Shown here: positions 1-8,743 of the stretch, one piece after another
Layout: every line of letters begins with the position of its first letter
How positions within the stretch are numbered: position 1 is the first letter of the stretch
Assembly: GCA_958298945.1 (NCBI GenBank)
Contig: OY282609.1
Coordinates: forward strand, 35,995,212 to 36,059,211
From: Atherix ibis
Lineage: Eukaryota > Arthropoda > Insecta > Diptera > Athericidae
DNA: 64,000 nt
Reading direction: 5' to 3'
Notes under the pieces: generated by a model
Seen by the model: the letters and a program-made list of their open reading frames with translations, nothing else
What the model was told of the DNA's origin: nothing
Database searches by the model: none
Position numbers and translations under genes: made by a program

Positions 1-730
1 TTTTTTTTATTTTCAAAAATCAATTTAAAATATTGTAGTTACAAAAAAAAGCGTATGCAAGATTTTGTCTAGAATGAAGATAATTTTAATATGGCTTTCA
101 GTTTATTTTTGTTGTTGAAAATATGACTTTTAGTGACAAAGTGAACTATTATTGAATAGATCAATTATTTTTACAACAATGTTAGGCTTCTGAAAAGTTA
201 AAAATGAAAAATTATCCAAAAAACTCCAACCAAAGTGCCTGTTCTGTCACCTAATACACAACCAAACCAAGACCAGACCATATTGAAAGAGTCGAAAGAA
301 ATAAACGTCATTAATCTTGTTTTGTTATAGTGTCCACACTAGTGTCTGGTGTCGGAATAGTGGATGCTGTTATATTTTTTCCAACAGTAACTTATGTGTC
401 TAGTTAATGATTTTGATCCCTGAAGATTTCAATGTCAGATTTAATTCGGTTGGCTTTCTGACTCCAATGTTAACATTAATTTGAATACAATAAAATTTTA
501 ATTGTTTGAGCTACCATTTAATAAATTATAGTTGAAGATACACAAAAATTGTTGCTAACAGATATGAGATTATATGGTTTTTTAGTAGGAAAAAGCATAA
601 AAAATAATTGTTCTTAAATGATAATTGTATTATTTAATTGGTGGAAATAGTTAATGATTTATTTACAGAGTGAAAGTTTATTCTCAGTAATATTTAAGAA
701 CATATTCTTAGTTTAAACAAAATACAAGTA
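1..730. other. AT-rich intergenic DNA, nothing recognised
   Basis: Poly-T and poly-A runs and short AT words. I see no coding frame, no transposon end and no RNA gene. Confidence 0.6.
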
Positions 731-1219
731 CTAAATTCTACTATTATTACTTATTACTAAAAGTGACCTACGTTGGTGTAAGTCACCGCCATTGATAATA
801 ACTGATTTTTTTTTAATCGAAACCGTTTGAGTAACCAGCTTAGCTTCATATCGATGTATAGTAGAATATGATATGTTTTCTCCAGTCAGTGTTGGAGCGG
901 ACGTCCTTGAGCAATTACTTAGTAATAGGCACAGGCGGTTCCATTTATGCTTATTGCATTTAGTCTTGTTAAATTCGATAGAATCAGATTAACTCACACT
1001 CGAGGCTGAAGTGCAATTTGAGATCTCATTTATTGTCGTCTTGGGACGAGTAAATGGTGATTTATTGTCATATCAAAAACCTTCTAGCAATGTCATCTGT
1101 ACATCATACGCGACTAATGATAGTGTCTGCAATTCTTCAATCTCAATTGAATTTTTAGTAGTTAATTTTACAAGATTACTCATAGAATGAACTTTGTTGG
1201 AACAGGGCAACCTTATTTA
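731..1219 (-). pseudogene. Unassigned degenerate reading frame
   Basis: On the minus strand one frame runs about 160 codons from near 1219 to a stop at 731-733, broken by only two internal stops (a TGA after residues LLEGF and a TAA after SSVS). At this base composition a random frame should meet a stop about every 12-13 codons, so this was probably once coding. The stretch around HSMSNLVKLTTKN has the spacing and leucine pattern of a BEL/Pao gag-type helical region, but the match is weak and no zinc knuckle or protease is visible. No splice sites or start can be fixed. It sits 120 bp left of a mariner. Function unknown; other retroelement or host-gene origins are possible. Confidence 0.3.
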
Positions 1220-1342
1220 TTATTTGATACGGTAATATAGATATTCTCTTTAAGTTACTGAATATACAGGCCTTTTTTGGGAAGCTTAAGTTTTAAATGA
1301 TTTGTTTGTACGATTATTTTGTATTTTTATATTGTACTTTTT

Positions 1343-2574
1343 CCGGGTTGTCCAGAAAGTAATTTCGTTTTTTTTTTCCCTTATAGTGAATTAGTATTTT
1401 ATTCAATTAAATATTATCCAGTCTGACCCAATACCTTTTGCCATCTTTCTGATAAATTTTGCCATCTTTTAAATTTTTGTTCTTTGCTGGCAAAAAACTG
1501 ATCGAAATGATTATTGACCTCCTCATTTGAATTAAACGTTTTACCGTCTAAAAAATTTTGTAGAGACTCGAACAAATGATAATCGAAAGGTGCTAGGTTT
1601 GGAGAATATGGTGGGTGTGGCAGTATATCCCATCCAAGCTCTAAAAGCTTTTGCCGAACGGTCAAACTTGTATGTGGTTTCGTATTATCCTGTTGGAACA
1701 CAATACCTATTGTGTGTCCTATTGACCAATTTTGGCCTTTTTTTCTTTAAGTGAATCATTCAAATTTGTCCAACTGATGACAGTACACTTCACAATTGAT
1801 CGTTGTGTTATTCGGTAGAAGCTCAAAATAAACGATTTCTTTTTTGAAATCCCACCAAACAGATAACATTACCTTTTTTGGATGAATAGTGGCTTTCGAA
1901 GTGCTTTGAGCCGGTTCATCTTTACTACTCCAGGATCTTTTGTGCTTAACATTGTTGTAGACAACCCATTACTAATCTCCAGTGATAATACACTTCAAAA
2001 ATGGATCATTTTCTTGGCGTTTGAGAAGCAAATCACAAACGTCAATGCGACGGCATACATTTTTTTTACAAAAGAAGATGAGGAACTCATATGTCGAGTT
2101 TTAAAATTAAACCTAGCCGTTTCAAATGATTATGAACGGTCATATTCGATAAATTTAATCTCTCAGCAATCTCACGAGTTGTTATTCGCCGGTTTCCGTC
2201 AATTAATGACTTTCTTGTGTCTTCATCTGCTTCAACTGGCCTTCCAGAACGTGGTGCATCTTCGAGATCAAAATTTTTCCACTGGCGCTCACTTAACATA
2301 TCAAATAAATTTTTTCTTACTTGAACAGCATTTTTATCTTTTCTATAGTAAAAAAGTAAAATATGTCGAAAATGCTGTTTTTCACTTTCCATATTTAAAA
2401 GGGTTCAACCAAAAACTACTGTGCAGAATCAATCGAATTTTTTCACAAGCAAATCTTGCTATACCAGCTGTCAAAATACATATGATTATGCAGCTTAAGT
2501 GTGAAGTTGGTTGTGAAGAAATACAATTAAATCCTCTGTTGGCAAAAAACGAAATTACTTTCCGAACTACCCAA
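1343..2574 (-). mobile_element. Full-length dead mariner element, family A
   Basis: A 1.23-kb Tc1/mariner element. The terminal inverted repeats read GGGTTGTCCAGAAAGTAATT at the left (1345) and, reverse-complemented, GGGTAGTTCGGAAAGTAATT at the right (to 2572), followed inward by TTCG and a T-run. The right end is followed by the expected TA (2575-2576); the left flank has mutated. The transposase lies on the minus strand. A deleted relative of the same family is at 8181-8740, sharing TIR and protein sequence. The transposase sequence fits the mellifera/irritans part of the mariner tree better than the Mos1 type. Confidence 0.85.
1414..2392 (-). pseudogene. Mariner transposase pseudogene (family A)
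   Basis: Cut-and-paste DNA transposase remnant. The N-terminal part (2392 down to 2087) carries the paired helix-turn-helix region with the linker motif GRPVEADEDT and IAERLNLSNMTV. The first catalytic region is visible near 1970 as TGD followed by two in-frame stops where E-K/I is expected, then WVVYNNV. The C-terminal part (1701-1414) has QQDNTKPHT with the second catalytic Asp and APFDYHLF with the third; exactly 34 residues lie between them, the mariner DD34D signature. The neighbouring YSPD is changed to YSPN. N- and C-terminal parts are in different frames and part of the early region is missing, so no active protein is expected. Confidence 0.85.
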
Positions 2575-2576
2575 TA

Positions 2577-4185
2577 GATAATATTCAACCTAACTTTGAA
2601 GAAAAGATCTACTTCAATATTATAACACATTTGGCAGAGGTAACTAAAAAGTGGTTATTACCACTTTAAAGACAGTTGTGGTGGCAAATGACAGACAAGG
2701 GTTTTCAAGGATCTTTACAAACAAATGGACAACTGATTTTTAGACGAAAAAGGCATCTCTTATAAATTTTCTGCTGACATTACTGTCATATTAGCTTTCT
2801 ATAAATATAATATTTTACTTGAACTGCACACAACATATTTTGTTACTAAAATCAAATAAAATTACCTTTTGAAAAATTCACATGACCTTAAAAAAGATCA
2901 AATTTCTTTTAAGATTGAAGAAGCATGACTAAACAAGAAAACTTTCAACTATTTTCAACTTCTTTATTTACACATATTAAAGAAGTGTATAATAATAATG
3001 AATATGAAAAAATCCGATGTATTATTATTGCATATTAACTAGAGAGCAAACAACATGCTGTACTTGAATAAATAAATATTAGAGCAAGGTTTCAATAATA
3101 TATTTAATTGTTAATTACTTGTTTCTTTATTCAATAATTACAATATTATAATGACGTCTCAAGAATGCGGTAGTAGATCATATAACTCTTGGAGTTTATC
3201 ACTCCCACTAACCACACAAACGTAGGTCTTCTCTCTTTTCAGTAGAACTTCTGTAACTTCCTTCTATTATTATTAATTATCAGTCTTATTTCTCGATTTT
3301 CTTTTAATCAGCAAAAAACTATTTCGAAAATTATATTTCCACTCAAAATATTGTTGACTATTTCATTTACATTCTAAGAACTGAAAAGGACATTTTTCGT
3401 TGATTATTCAAAAAAACTTTTTCATTACTCGTTTGGTAATTTTCGAAAAAGTTTACTTACTGAAATAATGTTCATATCGCAAAAACTTTTTTTCTTTTTT
3501 TTTTTTAATAAAAGTTTGTAAAACTATTTCTTTTATTACAAAACTTTCAAATAAAAAAATGGTCTTGCTTTTTCTAAATTTTAATTATTAGTTGAAGTGT
3601 TACGAGTATGATGAAACGTAATAAAAAAATATGGAAAGTATTCTTGGAATAATGGTATTTTTAAAATTCTGAAGCTTTTTTAAGAAAGAATTTCTCTCGA
3701 GTTTTTAAAGACAACAAAGTTTTAATTTTTTTTTAAATTATATTAAAGTAACATCTACTTTCATTTCTTTAATTATTATTTCATTTTTTCTACTAGATTT
3801 GATCGTATTAAATAAGGTAGAAATAAAGTTCAAGTTTATTATTGTTCTCCTATAAGGAATAAAAATAAGGTCATTGCAGTAAAAAGTATTATTAAAGATC
3901 TGCTGCTATTTAAAAAAAACACGTGTATGATATACTCATTTGAATAAAAGTTACGTAAAATATGTTGTTTTAGAATATGTCTGTATCGAAATCTGTTTTT
4001 ATTTAATAACATTGTTTGAATAAACCAATATTTTATACTATTTTCCACCTGTTACTCTACCGGAGTTAAGATAAAACAGTGTTGTATTCTCAGAAATACG
4101 AGTACTATTTATGTTGTCCACTTATCTAAAAGTGTCTTTCATTATATAGAAAATGGTTTCTGCTTTGAGGTTAATATGATAAATA
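2577..4185. other. AT-rich stretch without recognised features
   Basis: Long A/T runs and short frames only. A somewhat less AT-rich patch near 3160-3260 has no recognisable coding or promoter pattern. Confidence 0.6.
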
Positions 4186-4756
4186 AATTATTATCTGCAA
4201 CTACAATGTTATTGTAACAAGCAGATTTAAATAAAATTTTAATTTACAATTTTGTGCATCATGAAGTGGGAGTGAACACCCATCGGCGTTTCTCCAACTA
4301 ATGGAAATAAGATTTCTCTAGAATCGGAAGTCTCCGATGAGTGTTTCCAGGGCAGTACAGGACAATTCTCTCACAAGTGGATTATGATGATAGGATACTC
4401 AGAAGTGAAACATTTGATATCGGGAAATGCACAGATCCTGAAGAAAGGGAACATTTAGATCATGATGTATTAAGTTGCTACGAACATAAAAGGGGGCATC
4501 AACAATTTTATGGAGGATCTTGGATTGTAAGGCCTGGACACGATAGGAATTCGAACGTTTCGTTGAACCCCAAAGTTCAATTTCATTTATCCAAATAGGT
4601 TTTATAATTTGTATTGTAGATTACAAGTTTGCTTTTAATTATAAGTTTCGAGTGTTTGTCCAGTAGTCTAAGAAGTTGGGGGTAACGTCTGTTAGCTTCA
4701 ACTGTTGTTAGTCTAGTATGTGGGTTCCATGTTAATCTCTTGTCCAGGTAAAAACT
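4186..4756 (-). pseudogene. Jockey-type LINE 3' end, ORF2 C-terminus and 3' UTR
   Basis: This is the inverted 3' end of the same Jockey-clade family found at 35,287-36,990 and 44,369-45,560. On the minus strand the segment LDKRLTWNPHTRL, then VEANRRYPQLLRLLDKHSKL, matches the thumb region after the reverse transcriptase. Downstream come the conserved C-terminus and the 3' UTR, including the reverse complement of CTTCATGAT..AAATTAAAAT and GTTGCAGATAA at the 3' terminus (about 4190). Frames are broken and an internal segment is missing. The copy is 5'-truncated just after the GLYLDKR region, typical of LINE insertion. Two short frames on the plus strand here are antisense shadows. Confidence 0.8.
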
Positions 4757-4959
4757 TCCCTGGTTCAAAACTTCCCTAAATAAATTTGCTACTATTACAA
4801 GATCTTGAACTCTTCGAATTTATGAAGGGTAATTATTAAATGGGCATAGAGCGATCCACAGTTAAACCAATAGGTAAAAGTAATCGAAAGGATTTATGAA
4901 AATTATCGTTATGGGAAAAATGCATATTGCATAAAATACTGTACTACTCGCGATGTAAG
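4757..4959. other. Short spacer, nothing recognised
   Basis: AT-rich spacer between the Jockey 3' end and the R1 3' UTR relic. Confidence 0.5.
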
Positions 4960-5110
4960 TATTAAACCACTGCCACCACATTTCAGCCAAAGGCATCTTA
5001 TCTTAGTCGGGAATAGTATGTTTCAACACCGTGAAGTACCACAACCCCGTGGTATGACTTTTTGTTTCAAGAGTATAATGGTGGTTACTCCCACTCATAG
5101 AACTATACAG
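4960..5110 (-). repeat. Decayed R1-clade 3' UTR relic
   Basis: Minus-oriented similarity to the 3' UTR of the R1 copies at 42,802-43,150 and 55,421-55,850: words for 'accac..cccgtggta', 'ctttttgttt-aagagta', the 'actcc..actcatag' block and 'ggaaccttgt' occur in the same order. Many substitutions; no coding part remains. Confidence 0.45.
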
Positions 5111-5722
5111 TACGGAACCTTGTTAAAAAAATATACTATATAATTTAATAATAATAATATCAAAAGACTTTTAAAGTACCCTCTATAGGTTAGAGAGGAT
5201 ACAGAGCGAATAAACCACTCTCCTACATGATTTTTGTTATGACAAGAACTGCAAAGTGTGGCACGTATCATCGCCTTTATATCTGTGCCAACCTGTATAC
5301 CGTTCATGAGACATTGAGGCATCACTATACCCCCGAGAATAAAAATTATTCGCAATAAAAACTCCGTTGGAGAAACAAAAAAGTCAAAAGTTATCGCTTC
5401 GACTTAGAAAGCTATGATGATCATGTTCTGGGGTGAAAGTCGATTAAAACACCAACTTCTTGGCACTATATTGACCAAACACGTCCCTGTACGAATTGAA
5501 TGTATTCCCTAATTTAAAACGGTTCTGATCCCGAAATTTTCACCACCGTAAATGGGTATTTAGAGGACTTCGACAAAAATTATACTTCCGAAGGAATGGA
5601 GAGTTAAAAAAAATATTGGATTAATTAACATGATTATTTGATTATATGTGTTTAAAATAAACCTAATTATTTATTATATTCATTTCAGTCAACTAATAAC
5701 CTCATTCAGATAAGTTTGCATT
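5111..5722. other. Intergenic stretch with a possible Tc1 trace
   Basis: Mostly anonymous. Around 5415-5435 a plus-strand MIMFWG tract resembles the Tc1 transposase SVMVWG motif, but flanking similarity is too weak to call an element. Confidence 0.35.
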
Positions 5723-6120
5723 AGCTGTATTCCATTGGGAAAATTTTGCTACTCACAAGTACGTCTAGCCACTCGCAGCTACTCTTGCTCATACAGATAA
5801 GTATTTCGCGCGAGTAGTTGCACTTCTCCCCTTAGGGTAAGGGGATTGTAGTTTTCTACCTGGCAATAGATGGCTTAGCGGGTTCATTGGTTATGTTGAA
5901 GTGTCATATTTTTGTTATATTTACTTATTTGACTTTATAGACTCTACATCATCATCAGATTCTGATGAAGATGTGCCTCCATGTATCAAGAAAAGTAAAG
6001 TTGAAAATTATGTGCATATAATTGCAAATTACACAGATTTGTACGCAAAATTATGCGTTCCATTGGACATCTACTAGCAAGTACTTGCGAGTAGCAAAAT
6101 TGGCCCAATGGAATACAGCT
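5723..6120. mobile_element. PIF/Harbinger-like non-autonomous element
   Basis: A 398-bp element with 40-bp terminal inverted repeats, 37 of 40 positions identical: left 5723-5762 begins AGCTGTATTCCATTGGG, right 6081-6120 is its reverse complement. Both sides are flanked by ATT (5720-5722 and 6121-6123), consistent with a 3-bp target duplication as made by PIF/Harbinger elements, although these usually choose TTA/TAA. Subterminal GCTACTC motifs repeat inside the left half. The right half holds an exon-like reading frame (separate entry). The superfamily call rests on TIR length, 3-bp TSD and the resemblance of that exon; it is an inference. Confidence 0.65.
5941..6077 (+). pseudogene. Exon-like remnant inside the Harbinger-like element
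   Basis: Directly after a splice-acceptor-like tract (T-rich, ending TTTATAG at 5940) a frame of 44 codons runs without a stop to TAG at 6075-6077, three bases before the right TIR. It encodes an acidic serine-rich start (STSSSDSDEDVPPCIKKSK) followed by VENYVHIIANYTD. An acidic tract followed by VEDYV..xIPxYT is what precedes the catalytic domain in many PIF/Harbinger (HARBI1-like) transposases, and this resemblance suggests a leftover N-terminal exon of the parent element. No catalytic residues are present. Alternative: a captured host exon. Confidence 0.45.
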
Positions 6121-6604
6121 ATTATTACGAATAAATTCAAGATGAATAATTTCCCCATTTTACATTTACTAAAATAATAATCATGATACCAAATTAGATT
6201 CAATGTGAAAGTTGTTTTGTTTGCTTCATAATTCAATAAAAATATTTATTATGCACTATTAAGTTGCAATTTATTTTTTAGGTAATATAAATAAATTGTA
6301 TTAAATAAATTTTGAAATTTCTTGCATTAAATATGAACGTTTATAATTATGATAATAAAAATATAAATGAATTTTAATTTTTGTAAAGTAATTGTTTTAA
6401 CCGAGTTTTAGTTGCTACGTTCATATATTTAAGTATATCGTAGATATCTACGTATATGGTAGATAATTTATATAATTTTATGCAAGTTTATTTATTTAGG
6501 TTTGAAAATGAAAAAAAAATTAAAAAATATAAAGAAACCCTTATGCTTTATTGAATAAAAATTCCACAGTTCCATTTGAGACAAAAAAAAATATTTTTAT
6601 ATTA
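6121..6604. other. Very AT-rich spacer
   Basis: Mainly A/T runs including tandem TATCGTAGATATCTACGTATAT-like words near 6435-6470. No gene seen. Confidence 0.55.
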
Positions 6605-6648
6605 CCTAAATTTAATTTTAAAATTATTTCCATAAAACCCATGAACCA
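6605..6648. repeat. Target-site duplication, left copy
   Basis: About 44 bp, starting CCTAAATTTAATTTTAAAAT, repeated with few differences at 7548-7592. The pair brackets the R1-clade insertion. Confidence 0.75.
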
Positions 6649-7547
6649 ACAGCGTGTACTGGTCCTGAACAGAATGTATGAAATTTGGCAACGTCGATGG
6701 GATGAAAGTGTGAATGGCAGATGGACGCATATGTTCATTTCGGATGTGTGCTTTGTATCTGCGTATGGATTTCAATTTGGTCTGTATCTTGGGTATTTAA
6801 TCGCGGGACACGGCAGTATGAATGGGTTCCTGTGCAGGCGTGGTCTAGCGGCGGAGGCTAGATGCTCTTGTGGGCCGGTCTGTACGGGGATTTGCGTGAT
6901 ATAAGTGCATGTGGAATCGTGGTGACTGATGATAGTGTGGATGTAAGTGGAGTGTTAGGTAGCACTTTTTGAGATGAGAGCGAGAGGTGTGCGTGAATAA
7001 GTGTGTGAATGACACGCAGGGTGGCTACAACTGGGTGAAAGACCAAGGTCGATTCCGGTTGAAATTTCGGGTCTTGGCGAACACGCGTACCTGAGCTGGC
7101 TTAGCGGTGCTTAGGGATTTACAAGATTCCTTACCGTAGCTTAATAAGTGGAGTACAAACCGAAGTACTCTTAAAACAAAAATTGGTACTACGGGAGTCG
7201 GGGTGGCCTATGGTGTTAAACCACACTGTGCCGGACAATAGTGAGGCGCTTAGGCAGCAACGTAGTGGCTGCGGTTAATACCCATATCGCGGGTACAGTC
7301 TCCGGATCGCTGGTGGGAGATACTAGTACATATTTAACTCGGGCTCTGTCACTGCTTATGACAATAGAATTTTAGATAGTCCTCACCACTAACAGTTGGA
7401 GTAATCAGCTTGTAACTGGTTACTGACTGTAAACTGCCAGTAATGGTGGTGCGTTGATTGAGCGTAACTCAATCCCTATGGTCGTAGGCGACTCGTGGTT
7501 TTATGTTTAACGACAAATAAGTTACATTAAATAATATAATATTACTG
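6649..7547 (+). mobile_element. 5'-truncated R1-clade non-LTR retrotransposon
   Basis: An approximately 0.9-kb LINE 3' end with the C-terminal part of ORF2 and about 450 bp of 3' UTR. It matches the copies at 42,300-43,150 (plus) and 55,421-56,250 (minus) through the tract NRMYEIWQRRWD, the 3' UTR block ending GGTGGTGCGTTGATT, and a terminal block GGTTTTATGTTTAACGA..ATAATATAATATTACT (7541-7546 is the end). It is flanked by a long direct repeat, so this is a genuine target-primed insertion truncated at its 5' end. No rDNA flanks it, so it is not an rDNA-specific R1. Confidence 0.85.
6660..7096 (+). pseudogene. R1-clade ORF2 C-terminus, broken
   Basis: Downstream part of a reverse-transcriptase polyprotein. 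Recognisable are LNRMYEIWQRRWDESVNGRW, the GHGSMNGFLCRRGLAAEARC segment that precedes the C-terminal zinc-knuckle-like motif of R1-clade proteins, and a later frame ending near GVTTG/RFRLKFRVLA. Compared with the copy at 42,480-42,560, about 40 bp (the CGLAKESDKRLLIECG part) are deleted, removing Cys/His residues and shifting the frame. No polymerase or endonuclease domain is included. Confidence 0.8.
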
Positions 7548-7592
7548 CCTAAAATTTAATTTTAAAATTATTTCCATACGACCCTATGAAAC
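7548..7592. repeat. Target-site duplication, right copy
   Basis: Right partner of 6605-6648; one extra A and a few substitutions indicate an old insertion. Confidence 0.75.
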
Positions 7593-8180
7593 ATAAATGT
7601 ATTTAGATTGAGTGATTATGATTAATTAACTATTTTTGTAACTGTTAAGGAAAATATTAACATAAAACTAATTTACCCAAGCAGCTTTATTGTAATCTTT
7701 CTTCAAACATTCTTGAAGTGTTTGAGAGCATGAAGTATAAATGCTTAGACAGATTATTAAACTTAGGTTCATTTTTAGGATTTGAAGCTAAAGACTAAAT
7801 CCATGCAGTTATTTACAAATGACACCTTCTCCCCGAAAAAATAAAATTTCCATAATAAGGGAGAAACGTTACACCAATCGGTGGAGAATTTCAATGAAAG
7901 TAGAAAGATGAAAAACTGGACGATAGGATTTAGACTTTTGCATAATAATGAATTGGTTTACGAAAGTCTAACTGCGATGTGTCTATTTTATACAAATAAA
8001 ATAAGGTGCGTATCTAGTCTTCTATAATTATTATTTATTTTAAAACATCAACAAAAAATTGTCGTACGAAAAAATTCCAACAAAATATAAAATTCAAGTT
8101 TACAATTTCGACGTATTTTTGGGCATTTTTTCCGAGGATAGTGTACAAAAACTAATTGGGAACTACAAAATACAGATGTA
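7593..8180. other. Spacer, nothing recognised
   Basis: AT-rich, no coding, RNA or repeat signature beyond the TA (8179-8180) at the start of the next mariner. Confidence 0.55.
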
Positions 8181-8740
8181 TTGGGTTGTTCCTAAAGTAA
8201 CTTCGTTGCTTCCAAACAGGGGACTTAATAGTATTTCAGTTTTTTTTCCAACAGAGGACTTAATTGAGATCGCTGAGAGATTAAATTTATCGAATACGAC
8301 CGTTCGTGATCATTTGAAACGGCTAGGTTTAATCTCAAAGCTCGACAAATGGGTTCCTCATCTTCTTACGGATAAAAATTTATGCGGTCGCATTGACGTT
8401 TGTGATTTGCTTCTCAAACGCCAAGAAAATTATCCATTTTTGAAGCATATCATCACTGGGGACGAGATATGGGTTGTCTACAACAATGTTAAGCGCAAAA
8501 GATCCTGGAGTAGAAAAGATGAGCCGGTTCAAGTACTTCAAAAGCCAATATTCATCAAAAAAAGGTTATACTATCTGTTTGGTGGGATTTCAAAGGAATT
8601 GTTTATTTTGAACTTCTACCGAGCAACACAACGATCAAAAAGTGTACTGTCATCAGTTGGACAAACTGAATTATTCACTTAAAAGCCAATAAATAAACTA
8701 TGGTTGTTCAGAAAGTAATTTCGTAATGACGCGAAATTAC
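8181..8740 (+). mobile_element. Internally deleted mariner, family A
   Basis: The left TIR (TTGGGTTGTTCCTAAAGTAA from 8181, preceded by TA) matches the family at 1343-2574. After the transposase fragment, the sequence jumps at about 8682 to a short spacer and then a forward TIR copy (GGTTGTTCAGAAAGTAATTT, 8702-8721) immediately opposed by an inverted one (CGAAATTACTTT, 8732-8743). The normal 3' end is missing. It is a non-autonomous deletion derivative. Confidence 0.75.
8215..8682 (+). pseudogene. Mariner transposase fragment, family A
   Basis: An open frame that starts before the element and continues through transposase sequence: IAERLNLSNTTVRDHLKRLG (second helix-turn-helix), LDKWVPHLLTDK (the WVPHEL-like linker) and TGDEIWVVYNNV with the first catalytic Asp. 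About 70 N-terminal residues are lost (a junction joins 5' UTR-derived sequence to the helix-turn-helix) and everything after SSVGQT is lost, including the second and third catalytic Asp. Despite being open for about 200 codons it cannot be active. Confidence 0.8.
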
Positions 8741-8743
8741 TTT

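Noticed and set aside
1882..2577. 231-codon plus-strand frame
   Set aside because: It lies entirely antisense to the family-A mariner transposase and ends in its TIR; no independent domain.
5380..5600. Possible Tc1 transposase trace (MIMFWG)
   Set aside because: One short motif only; neighbouring catalytic boxes are not visible.
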